Source: Mesorhizobium kowhaii (lineage in GTDB: Bacteria; Pseudomonadota; Alphaproteobacteria; Rhizobiales; Rhizobiaceae). From it: 64,000 nt of DNA. Under the pieces are notes generated by a model. The model was given only the letters and a program-made list of their open reading frames with translations, had not been told where the DNA came from and searched no databases. The stretch is from contig NZ_MZXV01000032.1 of NCBI RefSeq assembly GCF_003253745.1, positions 124,001-188,000 on the forward strand, read 5' to 3'. Below, one piece after another: positions 56,069-64,000 of this stretch (positions are counted from its first letter, which is position 1; every line of letters starts with the position of its first letter). The translations under genes were made by a program, and so were the position numbers.

Positions 56069-57370
56069 TTACTTGAACACCTTGTCCGGCGCGTCGAGGC
56101 TGTCGGAGCCTTCGAAGGCGATGGCGTTGAGCTTCAGGGTGCCGACGGCGCGTTCGATCGACTTGGTCTGGTCGATCAGCGCGTCGATCGCCGCCTGCAC
56201 GGTGGCGTTGCCTTCCGTGTTGCCCTCGGCGATCTGCTGGTCATAGGCCTCGCCGGCCAGTGCCCGCGCCTTGATCGCCTCCATCTTGGCAACCGTGACA
56301 TCGAGCTTGCCCGACAGTTCCTTGTCGATCGCCGGATCGGCGGCCTTCACCATATCGGCCACCGAAGGCCCCGAGACGACGCTGCCGTCGAGTCTGGTGT
56401 AGCTGGCATGATAGGCGGCGCGAATACCGATGGCGTCGTAGAGATGGGAATTGAAGGTGTTGTCGGAGAAGCAGTCATGCTCCTCTTCCGGATCGTGCAG
56501 CAGCAGGCCGAGCTTCATGCGTTCGCCGGCGAGTTCGCCGTAGGACAGCGAGCCCATGCCGGTGAAGATGATCGAGATGGCGGTGTTCGGCTCGCCGTCG
56601 ACGAGGTTCTTGCGGGCAGCGCCATCTTCCTTCCAGTTGCCGACCATCTCCTGAAGGTCGGAAACCAGAAGGTCGCTGGCTGACTTCAGATACTGAGCGC
56701 GGCGGTCGCAATTGCCGCCGGTGCAGTTCTTGAGGTCGTAGTCGGTATAGGGGCGCTCGCCGGCGCCTGGGCCGGTGCCATGCAGGTCCTGGCCCCACAG
56801 CAGGAACTCGATGGCGTGATAGCCGGTGGCGACATTGGCCTCGATGCCGCCGGCTTCCTGCAGCGTGCCGGAGAGGAATTCCGGCGTCAGGCTGGTGGCA
56901 TCGACCTTCTTGCCGTTGATCTCGATCTCCTTGTTGGCGATCACATTGGCCGTATAGAGCGAATTCGCATCCGATTCGGTGCCATAGCTCTTGGCGACGT
57001 AGTCGATCAGCCCTTCGTCGAGCGGCCAGGAGTTCACCTTGCCTTCCCAATCGTCGACGATCTTGTTGCCGAAACGGTAGACTTCGGTCTGCTGGTAGGG
57101 GACACGCGATGCCTTCCAGGCGTCGCGGGCGGCGTTGAGGGTTTCCGCCGATGGATTGGCCAGCAGAGCGTCGACCGCCTTGTCGAGCGCCTGCGCCGTG
57201 GTCAGCGAATCCTCATATTTGGCGAGCCCGATATCGGCATAGGTCTTGATGACCGCCTTCGCATCGGTTTCCGCCTTGGCCGGCAGCACGAACACCGCCG
57301 CCGTCAGCAGGGCCGTGGCGCCGATCGCGGCGAGCCTGCCGCCATACCGTGCCGTTATCATCGCTCTCAT
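56069..57370 (-). CDS. Imelysin / peptidase M75-type iron-binding protein
   Basis: A 433-residue periplasmic protein, signal peptide about 1-33 (cut near PAKA-ETD). It has the family motif G183-Y-H185-A-I-E188 (ATGYHAIEFLLWG), whose His and Glu help bind iron, and four Cys (including KNCTGGNC). Imelysins such as IcmP/EfeO-like proteins act in periplasmic iron acquisition. ATG 57370 lies 9 bases after GAGGAG, while ATG 57379 abuts that site, so the shorter start is preferred. First gene of the iron operon, with an ICE box about 260 bases upstream. Confidence 0.93.
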   Translation of the reverse strand: MRAMITARYGGRLAAIGATALLTAAVFVLPAKAETDAKAVIKTYADIGLAKYEDSLTTAQALDKAVDALLANPSAETLNAARDAWKASRVPYQQTEVYRFGNKIVDDWEGKVNSWPLDEGLIDYVAKSYGTESDANSLYTANVIANKEIEINGKKVDATSLTPEFLSGTLQEAGGIEANVATGYHAIEFLLWGQDLHGTGPGAGERPYTDYDLKNCTGGNCDRRAQYLKSASDLLVSDLQEMVGNWKEDGAARKNLVDGEPNTAISIIFTGMGSLSYGELAGERMKLGLLLHDPEEEHDCFSDNTFNSHLYDAIGIRAAYHASYTRLDGSVVSGPSVADMVKAADPAIDKELSGKLDVTVAKMEAIKARALAGEAYDQQIAEGNTEGNATVQAAIDALIDQTKSIERAVGTLKLNAIAFEGSDSLDAPDKVFK

Positions 57371-57455
57371 GATTGTCATCTCCTCAGGAATTCACTGAAA
57401 TAGGGGCGCGGCAACGGGCGGCCTGCACCAAGTCAGGCAGGCAACGCCATCCGGC

Positions 57456-57483
57456 AAAAAAATGGCCACGACAAGACGTGGTC
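57456..57483 (-). terminator. Hairpin with T-run in the iron-operon leader
   Basis: Minus strand CCACG-TCTTGT-CGTGG, then CCA and seven T. The stem is only 5 base pairs, so it is a weak candidate for premature termination. It lies between the promoter candidate and the imelysin start codon. Confidence 0.4.
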
Positions 57484-57630
57484 TGCGGAAGAAAGACACC
57501 GAAATGCCTCCAATCGAAAGGGTTCAAGGCCCAGACATCAAAGGGATGCGCCAATGCGCGAGCCTCCATAAAGCTTCGACGTTGGTGGAAGTCAATGAAA
57601 ATCGACAGGAAAAGCCAATTGAAACAACAG

Positions 57631-57647
57631 TTTAGAATTATTCTAAA
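57631..57647. promoter_or_regulatory. Irr-binding ICE box
   Basis: TTTAGAATTATTCTAAA matches the ICE motif TTTAGAA-N3-TTCTAAA at every position, within a 21-base palindrome with arms AGTTTAGAA and TTCTAAACT. It overlaps candidate -10/-35 elements in both directions, which is the geometry for repression by Irr. Divergent genes are the imelysin operon and the flavoprotein gene at 57812. Confidence 0.9.
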
Positions 57648-57660
57648 CTACGACAGTCAA
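57632..57660 (-). promoter_or_regulatory. Candidate iron-operon promoter overlapping the ICE box
   Basis: Minus strand TTGACT (57660-57655), 17-base spacer, TTCTAA (57637-57632). The -10 box is one arm of the ICE palindrome, so Irr binding would compete with RNA polymerase. A plus-strand TTGAAA (57620)-17-TCTAAA pair could serve the flavoprotein gene in the same way. The rest of the 57380-57811 gap holds no gene I can support. Confidence 0.5.
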
Positions 57661-57811
57661 CTTTATGTATCGGCCTGCGCCAGGTCTTGCTGCTGAACTG
57701 TGCGATTGACAGCCGCCATTCCGGGTGCGACCCGCAAAAGCGCTCTTGCGGCGGCGCCAGACAATTGCCACTTGGCGAGACGTCCTAGAATCGAACCGGG
57801 ATTGGAGTGCG

Positions 57812-59065
57812 ATGAAGAACGGTGTGGTCATTGTCGGCGCGGGTCATGCGGGCGTGCAAGCGGCCGCAAGCCTGCGCGAGGAGGGCTATGACGGACCGGT
57901 GATCCTCATCAGTGACGAGAACGAACTGCCGTACCACAAGCCGCCGCTGTCGAAGACCTTCATCAAGGATGCCGCGGCCAAACCGCAACCGCTGCGCGGC
58001 GAAGCCTTCTACACCGGCAGCGCCATCGATTACCGGCCTGGCGTCAGGATCGACCGTATCGATGCCGCGCGCCGCAACCTGGACATCGCCGGCGGCGGTG
58101 CGCTTGGCTTCGATCACCTGATCCTGGCGACCGGTTCGCGCCCACGCACCCTGCCGCTGCCCGGCTCGGATCTTTCCGGCGTGCTGTCGCTGCGTTCGCT
58201 GGCCGACGCGCGGCTGATCCGCGAGTTGAGCACACAGAGCGACGATGTCGTCATCCTCGGCGGCGGCTTCATCGGGCTGGAAATTGCCGCGACGCTGCGG
58301 GCGGCCGGCCGCACGGTAACGGTGGTCGAAGCGCTCGACCGGCTGCTCGGCCGCGCCGTGGCGCCTGTCGTGGCGAGCCATGTCCGCCAAAGGCTGGAAG
58401 CTATCGGTGTGCGCATCCTTACCGGCACCAGCATTGCCCGGCTCGAAGGCGAAAACGGCCATGTCGTGTCCGCGATCACCTCCGCCGGCGAAAGGCTGCC
58501 GGCGCGCATGGTCATCGTCGGCATCGGCGCCGTGCCGAATGTCGAACTGGCGCAGGAAGCAGACCTGGCTGTCGCCAACGGCATCCGCGTCGATCACCAG
58601 ATGCGTAGCTCGGTGCCTGAGATTCTCGCCATTGGCGACGCCGCTTCCTACCGGCATTGGTTCACCGGCGGCGACGTGCGGCTGGAATCGGTGCAGAACG
58701 CCACCGACCAGGCGCGGCTCGCCGCACGCACCATTACCGGCCATGCCGACGCCTATTCGGCGGTGCCGTGGTTCTGGTCCGACATCGGCGACATGAAGCT
58801 GCAGATGGTCGGCCTGACCGCCGGCGGCGACAGCCATGTCGTACTGGGCGACCTGCCCGACAACAAATTCTCGATCTATCACTATGCCGGAGACCGGCTG
58901 CTCGGCATCGAATCCGTCAACCGCCCAGGCGACCACATGCTTGGTCGCAAGATGCTCGGCGCAGGCTTCTCGCCAACGCCGCAGACGATTTCGACTGGCC
59001 CCGAAGGCCTGAAAGCGGCGCTGGCTGCTTTCCTCGAGAGCGTGCCCGCCAGAGCGGCAGGATAA
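57812..59065 (+). CDS. Ferredoxin/rubredoxin reductase-type FAD oxidoreductase
   Basis: A 417-residue flavoprotein of the class with HcaD, ThcD and putidaredoxin reductase. FAD-binding VVIVGAGHAGVQAAASLR at the N-terminus (residues 4-21), YHKPPLSK (near 47), NAD-binding VILGGGFIGLEIAATLRAAG (near 150), and EILAIGDAAS, which contacts the flavin ribityl, are all in place. The C-terminal reductase domain follows (WFWSDIGDMKLQMVG). Electron acceptor unknown: no ferredoxin or oxygenase gene is next to it, but Bfd lies in the divergent operon. ATG 57812 selected. Confidence 0.9.
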   Translation: MKNGVVIVGAGHAGVQAAASLREEGYDGPVILISDENELPYHKPPLSKTFIKDAAAKPQPLRGEAFYTGSAIDYRPGVRIDRIDAARRNLDIAGGGALGFDHLILATGSRPRTLPLPGSDLSGVLSLRSLADARLIRELSTQSDDVVILGGGFIGLEIAATLRAAGRTVTVVEALDRLLGRAVAPVVASHVRQRLEAIGVRILTGTSIARLEGENGHVVSAITSAGERLPARMVIVGIGAVPNVELAQEADLAVANGIRVDHQMRSSVPEILAIGDAASYRHWFTGGDVRLESVQNATDQARLAARTITGHADAYSAVPWFWSDIGDMKLQMVGLTAGGDSHVVLGDLPDNKFSIYHYAGDRLLGIESVNRPGDHMLGRKMLGAGFSPTPQTISTGPEGLKAALAAFLESVPARAAG

Positions 59066-59096
59066 TACCGCGCCCTTCAGGCCGGCGCCCCGCCGA

Positions 59097-60374
59097 TCAG
59101 GCGGCGCAGACTTCGCGGATCGCGCTTTCCAGAATGTCGAGCGCCTCGTTCATGACACCGTCCTGGATGGTGATTGGTGCGAGGAAGCGGATGACGTTGC
59201 CAAAGACGCCGCAGGTCAGCAGGATCAGCCCCTTGTCGAGCGCCTTCAGCCTGATCGCATTGGCGATCTCGGCCGACGGCAGGCCTTTCTTGACGTCGTT
59301 GAACTCGACCGCGTTCATGAAACCGAGGCCTCTGATATCGACGATCTCGGGCACGTCGTCACGGATCGACTGCAGCCGCTGCTTCAGCCTTGCACCCAGC
59401 GTGTTGGCGCGGTCGCAGAGCTTCTCCTCTTCGATCACATCGAGCACGGCATGCGCGGCGGCGACACCGATCGGACTGCCGCCATAGGTGCCGCCGAGCC
59501 CGCCGGGGCCGGGCGCATCCATGATCTCGGCGCGGCCGGTGACCGCGGCCAGCGGGAAACCGCCGGCCAGGCTTTTCGCCATGGTGGTGATGTCGGCCGC
59601 CACCTCATGGTGATCCATGGCAAACATCTTGCCGGTGCGGGCAAAGCCGGTCTGCACTTCGTCGGCAATCAAAAGCATGCCGTGCTGGTCGCAGAGCTTG
59701 CGTAGCGCCGTCAGGAACTCACGCGGCGCGTCGTAGAAGCCACCCTCGCCCTGCACCGGCTCGATGATGATGGCGGCAACCCGGGCCGGGTCGACATCGG
59801 CCTTGAACAGCCGGTCGAGTGCGGCCAGCGAATCGGCGACCGACACACCGTGCAGCGGCACCGGGAACGGCGCGTGGTAGACGTCGCCCGGCATGGCGCC
59901 GAAGCCGACCTTGTAGGGCACGACCTTGCCGGTCAGCGCCATGCCCATGAAGGTGCGGCCGTGGAAGCCACCGGCGAAGGCGATGACCGCCGCACGGCCG
60001 GTGGCGTTGCGGGCGATCTTGATGGCATTCTCGACCGCCTCGGCGCCGGTGGTAACGAAGATCGTCTTCTTCTCGAATTTGCCGGGCAGCATGCCGTTAA
60101 GCCGTTCGGCCAGCCGCACATAGCTCTCATAGGGCACCACCTGGTGGCAGGTGTGGGTGAAGCGGTCGAGCTGTGCCTTGACCGCCTCGATCACCTTCGG
60201 ATGGCGATGGCCGGTGTTGACGACGGCGATGCCCGACGAGAAGTCGATGTAGCGGCGGCCTTCGACATCCCATATCTCCGAGTTTTCAGCCCGGTCCGCG
60301 TAGATTTGCGTGGTCATGCCGACGCCGCGCGAGATCGACTGGTTCTTGCGTTCGGAAATGGCTGAATTCTTCAT
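59097..60374 (-). CDS. gabT: 4-aminobutyrate aminotransferase (class III)
   Basis: PLP-dependent transaminase, probably GABA to succinate semialdehyde. Of 425 residues: VTTGAEAVENAIKIAR (near 108), the GFHGRTFMGMALTGK block (near 140), IEPVQGEGGF (near 210), LIADEVQTGFARTG with the PLP Asp (near 240) and MAKSLAGGFPLAAV with the Schiff-base Lys (near 268). ATG 60374 follows GAGGA, whereas an in-frame ATG at 60386 has no ribosome site. No gabD in the window; related amino-acid aminotransferases cannot be excluded. Confidence 0.88.
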   Translation of the reverse strand: MKNSAISERKNQSISRGVGMTTQIYADRAENSEIWDVEGRRYIDFSSGIAVVNTGHRHPKVIEAVKAQLDRFTHTCHQVVPYESYVRLAERLNGMLPGKFEKKTIFVTTGAEAVENAIKIARNATGRAAVIAFAGGFHGRTFMGMALTGKVVPYKVGFGAMPGDVYHAPFPVPLHGVSVADSLAALDRLFKADVDPARVAAIIIEPVQGEGGFYDAPREFLTALRKLCDQHGMLLIADEVQTGFARTGKMFAMDHHEVAADITTMAKSLAGGFPLAAVTGRAEIMDAPGPGGLGGTYGGSPIGVAAAHAVLDVIEEEKLCDRANTLGARLKQRLQSIRDDVPEIVDIRGLGFMNAVEFNDVKKGLPSAEIANAIRLKALDKGLILLTCGVFGNVIRFLAPITIQDGVMNEALDILESAIREVCAA

Positions 60375-60615
60375 GGGATTCCTCATCGGGCCGGCGCCCG
60401 TTCTTGTTTGATGTCGCTGACACGTCTTCTGACCTTATTTCACGTTTTCCTCAAGTCGGCACCGTCAACAGGCGATTGGGCCTGTCGCCCGGCGCCGCCT
60501 TAACCAGTCGACCGGTACGCGTACGAGAGAGGTTCCCTTTTCCCCGGGATCGATTATCTTCGGACGGCCCGCGAGGCTCCGCGGTGGGGAGCGTCCTACG
60601 CAGGCAGGGGAAGCC

Positions 60616-61746
60616 ATGAGCAGGAACGCGACATCGTCCGCCTTGCAGCCATCGCCCCCCAGCCTTTTGCCGTTTCGAAACGCCTCGATCCTTGCCTGGG
60701 CGATGGCGAGTCTGCTGCTTGCCGGCTGCCAGAAGCAGGAGGCCGAACAGAGGCTGCCGGTGATGGTGCGCACCGAGACAGTCGCGATCGCAGACTTTTC
60801 GCCAAGGACCTCGCTGACCGGCGTGATCGCGGCGCGCACGCTGAACAATCTGTCGTTCCGGGTCGGTGGCCGCGTCGCCGAGCGCCTGGTCGATGTCGGC
60901 CAGCATGTCGATCAAGGTGCCGTGCTCGCCCGCATCGATCCGCAGGAGCAGGAATCCGATTTGCGCTCGGCACAGGCCGATCTTGACGCCGCGCAGGCTC
61001 AGCTGACCCAGTCCGCCGCAGCCTTCGAGCGGCAGAAGACGCTGCTTGCCCAGGGTTTTACCACCAGGCGCGACTATGACGCCGCCGACCAGGCGCTGAA
61101 GGTGGCGCAAGGTAGTGTCGATGCCGCGCAGAGCGCACTAACCAACGCCCAGCAGAACCTGTCCTTCACCGAGCTCAAGGCGGGTGCCGCCGGCGTCATC
61201 ACCGCCCGCCAGGTCGAAACTGGACAGGTGGTGCAGGCGGCGCAGACCGTCTTCACCGTCGCCGAAGACGGCGATCGAGACGCGGTGTTCAATGTCCAGG
61301 AAACATTGGTCGCCAAAACGGCGCCATCGCCGGCGGTGACGATCACGCTGTTGTCGGACCCGCAGGTGAAGGCCGTGGGCAAGGTGCGCGAAGTATCGCC
61401 AGCGGTGGATCCGGCTTCGGGCTCGATCCGGGTCAAGGTCGCCATTCCCGACACGCCCGCCGGCATGCCACTGGGAGCGGCTGTCATCGGCTCGGTCAGC
61501 GCCAGGCCGGCGAAGGCTATCCTGTTGCCCTGGCAGGCGCTCACCTCCACTGCCGGCAAACCGGCTGTCTGGATCGTCGACCCCTCGACCAAGGCGGTTG
61601 CGACGGCGCCGGTCGAGGTGCTGGCATTCGAATCGGGCACGGTCGTCATCGCCAGCGGCCTGAACGAAGGCCAAAGCGTCGTTACGGCAGGCGGGCAGTT
61701 GCTCAGTCCCGGGCAAACGGTCGAGATATCGGGAGCGGGCCAATGA
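60616..61746 (+). CDS. RND efflux periplasmic adaptor, lipoprotein (first of two)
   Basis: A 376-residue HlyD/AcrA-type membrane-fusion protein. The lipobox LLLAGC (Cys near residue 38) marks a lipoprotein. Lipoyl-like halves, an alpha-hairpin coiled coil (about 110-175, DAAQAQLTQSAAAFERQK) and the beta-barrel follow, as usual. It overlaps the second adaptor gene by ATGA. Connects the inner-membrane RND pump to an outer-membrane channel. Substrate unknown. No regulator gene is next to it in the window. Confidence 0.9.
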   Translation: MSRNATSSALQPSPPSLLPFRNASILAWAMASLLLAGCQKQEAEQRLPVMVRTETVAIADFSPRTSLTGVIAARTLNNLSFRVGGRVAERLVDVGQHVDQGAVLARIDPQEQESDLRSAQADLDAAQAQLTQSAAAFERQKTLLAQGFTTRRDYDAADQALKVAQGSVDAAQSALTNAQQNLSFTELKAGAAGVITARQVETGQVVQAAQTVFTVAEDGDRDAVFNVQETLVAKTAPSPAVTITLLSDPQVKAVGKVREVSPAVDPASGSIRVKVAIPDTPAGMPLGAAVIGSVSARPAKAILLPWQALTSTAGKPAVWIVDPSTKAVATAPVEVLAFESGTVVIASGLNEGQSVVTAGGQLLSPGQTVEISGAGQ

Positions 61747-62819
61747 GAAGGCTGCCGCACCTTGTGCTTGGCCTGTTTGCACTTGGCACGCTCGTGTCCT
61801 GCTCGAAGTCCGAGGAAAAGCCGCCCGAGATCATCCGGCCGGTGCTGTCGGTGGTCATCGAGCCGCGCACCACCCAGACCTACGGCTTTGCCGGCTCGGT
61901 CGAGCCGCAGGTCAGTGCCGACCTCGCCTTCCGCCTGCTTGGCCGGGTTGTGTCGCGCGACGTCAATGTCGGCGACATCGTCAGCAAGGGCACGACGATC
62001 GCCGCGCTCGACCCGACCGCACTGGAGCTGGCCGTCCAGGCCGCCAAGGCGGAACTCTCCAATGCCGAGGCGCAATTCGCCGACGCCGCAGCCAGCGAAG
62101 AACGCCAGCGCCAACTGCTTGCCGCCGCCAACACCACGCAGGCGGTCTTCGATTCCGCGCAGCAGGCGAGGAAAGCGGCGGAGGCCGGCGTCGAACGGGC
62201 CAAGGCCTCGCTTGCCAAATCGCAGGAGCAGCTTGGCTACGCCCGGCTGTTCTCGGATTTCGACGGTGTCGTCACCGCCACCGGCGCCGAGGTCGGCCAG
62301 ACGGTCTCGCCTGGCCAGACGGTCGTCACGGTGGCGCGCTCGGACCTGCGCGAGGCGGTGGTCGACATTCCCGACCAGTTGATCGGTGACCTCACGGCCG
62401 GCACGCCATTCCAGGTCATCCTGCAATCGCTGCCGACGATCCAGACCGAGGCCAAGCTGCGCGAGATCGCGCCGCAGGCCGAAGGCTCGACCCGCACGCG
62501 GCGCGTGCGTCTGACGCTCACCGATCCGCCGCAAGCCTTCCGACTCGGCTCGACAGTGACGGCGACCCGCGTGACCAAGGTTGCGCCGACGATAGAATTG
62601 CCCATGTCGGCACTGCTTGAGAAGGACGGCGTCGACAAGGTGTGGATCGTCGATCCGCAGACATCGAGCGTTAACGCCAAAGATATCAAGGTCGCCGCCA
62701 AGGGCGCCGCTACCTTCACCGTCGCCGGAGGGCTGGAAGCCGGTATGCGCGTCGTCACCGCCGGCGTCCACAGCCTGAGCGAAGGCCAAAAGGTCAAAGT
62801 GCCGGAGGGCGGCGTCTGA
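61743..62819 (+). CDS. RND efflux periplasmic adaptor, lipoprotein (second)
   Basis: A 358-residue adaptor with lipobox TLVSC (Cys near 20) and the typical core VSADLAFRLLGRVVSRDVNVGD, hairpin helices (about 90-155) and GDLTAGTPF strand. Overlaps the preceding gene by 4 bases and shares one base with the pump gene. Two different adaptors feeding one RND pump are a known arrangement (for example with heterodimeric or paired adaptors), though the need for both is not clear here. Confidence 0.9.
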   Translation: MRRLPHLVLGLFALGTLVSCSKSEEKPPEIIRPVLSVVIEPRTTQTYGFAGSVEPQVSADLAFRLLGRVVSRDVNVGDIVSKGTTIAALDPTALELAVQAAKAELSNAEAQFADAAASEERQRQLLAAANTTQAVFDSAQQARKAAEAGVERAKASLAKSQEQLGYARLFSDFDGVVTATGAEVGQTVSPGQTVVTVARSDLREAVVDIPDQLIGDLTAGTPFQVILQSLPTIQTEAKLREIAPQAEGSTRTRRVRLTLTDPPQAFRLGSTVTATRVTKVAPTIELPMSALLEKDGVDKVWIVDPQTSSVNAKDIKVAAKGAATFTVAGGLEAGMRVVTAGVHSLSEGQKVKVPEGGV

Positions 62820-64000
62820 TGAAGGGCTTCAATCTCTCCGACTGGGCGCTCAGCCACCGCTCCATGGTCTGGTACTTCATGCTGGTCTTCGTGGTGGCCG
62901 GCATCTTCTCCTACCTCAATCTCGGTCGTGAGGAAGACCCCAACTTCACCATCAAGACGATGATCATCCAGGCAAATTGGCCGGGCGCGTCGGTCAAGGA
63001 GACCGGGCAGCAGGTGACCGACCGCATAGAGAAGAAGCTCGAGGAGCTCGACAGCCTCGACTTCACCAGATCCGTCACCACCGCCGGCCAGACCGTCATC
63101 TTCGTCAACCTGAAGGACACCACCAAGGCGCGCGATGTCGTGTCGAACTGGATTCAGGTGCGCAACATGGTCAACGACATCCGGACGCAGTTTCCGCAAG
63201 GCGTGCAGGGACCGTTCTTCAACGACCGCTTCGGCGATGTCTTCGGCAACATCTACGCCTTCACGTCGGACGGGCTGACGCCGCGCCAGCTGCGCGACTA
63301 TGTCGAGGACGTCCGCACCAAAATCCTGACCGTGCCGAATGCCGGCAAGGTCGATCTCGTCGGCGCGCAGGACGAGGCGATCTATCTCGAATTCTCGACC
63401 CGCCAGATCGCCGCCCTTGGCCTCAACCAGCAAGCGATCGTTGCCAGCCTGCAAGCGCAGAACGCGATCACGCCGTCCGGTGTCATCGAGTCCGGGCCGG
63501 AGCGCATCAGCGTGCGCGTCGGTGGCCAGTTCACTTCCGAAGAGAGTCTGCGTGCCATCAATCTGCGCGTCAACGACCGCTTCTTCCGGCTGAGCGACGT
63601 GGCGACGATCACGCGCGGCTATGTCGATCCGCCGACGGCGCTGTTCCGCTTCAATGGCCAGGATGCCATCGCGCTCGCCATCGGCATGAAGCCCAACGCC
63701 AATCTGCTGCAGTTCGGCGAGGCGCTGCACACGGAGATGAACAAGGTGCTGGCCGACCTGCCGGTAGGCGTCGGTGTGCATCTGGTCGCGGACCAGCCCG
63801 TCATCGTCGAGGAGGCCGTCTCGGGCTTCACGCGCGCGCTGTTCGAGGCGGTCGCCATCGTGCTCGCGGTGTCCTTCATAAGCCTAGGCATGCGCGCCGG
63901 CTTCGTCGTGGCGCTGTCGATCCCGCTAGTGCTGGCCATCACCTTCACGGTCATGGCCTATCTCGGCATCTCGCTGCAGCGCATCTCGCTGGGGGCGCTG
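62819..64000 (+). CDS. RND efflux pump inner-membrane subunit (partial, 3' end outside window)
   Basis: First 394 codons of an AcrB/HAE1-family pump. It starts MKGFNLSDWALSHRSM, has a first helix (about 17-35), EEDPNFTIKTMIIQANWPGAS, and the porter-domain start with RIEKKLEEL. The helix-2 to helix-3 part begins near residue 335 (GFTRALFEAVAIVLAVSFISL). The remainder (about 620-640 residues more) is outside. Start ATG 62819 overlaps the adaptor stop. Completes an adaptor-adaptor-pump operon. Confidence 0.92.
   Translation, partial: MKGFNLSDWALSHRSMVWYFMLVFVVAGIFSYLNLGREEDPNFTIKTMIIQANWPGASVKETGQQVTDRIEKKLEELDSLDFTRSVTTAGQTVIFVNLKDTTKARDVVSNWIQVRNMVNDIRTQFPQGVQGPFFNDRFGDVFGNIYAFTSDGLTPRQLRDYVEDVRTKILTVPNAGKVDLVGAQDEAIYLEFSTRQIAALGLNQQAIVASLQAQNAITPSGVIESGPERISVRVGGQFTSEESLRAINLRVNDRFFRLSDVATITRGYVDPPTALFRFNGQDAIALAIGMKPNANLLQFGEALHTEMNKVLADLPVGVGVHLVADQPVIVEEAVSGFTRALFEAVAIVLAVSFISLGMRAGFVVALSIPLVLAITFTVMAYLGISLQRISLGAL

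Overview
The window looks like chromosome from a Mesorhizobium-type alphaproteobacterium (Hyphomicrobiales, Phyllobacteriaceae). The reasons are high GC, an Irr-type iron regulator together with a textbook Irr operator (ICE box), the gene orders rpsT-dnaA-dnaN-recF, irr/fabA-fabB-fabI, tsaB-rimI-plsC-miaB-phoH-ybeY-ybeX-lnt-HTH-metK-trmB and rimP-nusA-ylxR-infB-rbfA-truB-rpsO-pnp, and several families of short palindromic repeats of the kind scattered through rhizobial genomes. Most of the window is conserved core genome. I see no phage, transposase, CRISPR array, tRNA or rRNA gene. All family and repeat assignments are from recall and inspection only.

Layout: 1-3953 is part of a Tad/Flp pilus locus (cpaB cut by the window edge, cpaA, flp pilin, a short CpaC N-terminal-like protein, two TadE/TadG-type pseudopilins). 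4435-8182 is a tight three-gene cluster: N-formylglutamate amidohydrolase-like protein, DUF1704 'QEGLA' metallopeptidase-like protein and a GshB-like ATP-grasp ligase. I consider it the best candidate for an undescribed pathway. 8553-13231 holds an orphan PhnD-like binding protein, deoB, mutM, an enoyl-CoA hydratase and rpsT. 13286-18364 is the dnaA-dnaN-recF replication block. 18521-27184 holds a MoeB/ThiF-like E1, a GNAT, a 2-hydroxyacid dehydrogenase, an SH3 protein, DUF4260, irr, fabA-fabB-fabI and a GGDEF/EAL protein.

27258-39660 is one long minus-strand block for RNA metabolism and translation (rimP to pnp plus an RsmC-like methylase), with a corA-type transporter gene lying between truB and rpsO. 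40058-51218 is a second minus-strand block (tsaB to trmB) for tRNA modification, rRNA maturation, lipoprotein acylation and SAM synthesis, in which a VOC/glyoxalase gene is frameshifted. 51329-57660 is an iron locus: imelysin, bacterioferritin-associated ferredoxin, bacterioferritin, di-heme oxidoreductase, second imelysin-like protein and a Tat-exported DUF1513 protein. An ICE box overlaps the likely promoter; irr itself lies at 22 kb. 57812-64000 holds a ferredoxin reductase-like flavoprotein, gabT and a two-adaptor RND efflux operon cut by the window end.

Items that stand out beyond gene content: a 29-codon repetitive micro-ORF that couples irr to the DUF4260 gene through ATGA overlaps at both ends; palindromic repeats that supply or abut the stop codons of several genes; terminator-like hairpins in the leaders of rimP, metK and the iron operon; and a long stem just upstream of pnp.
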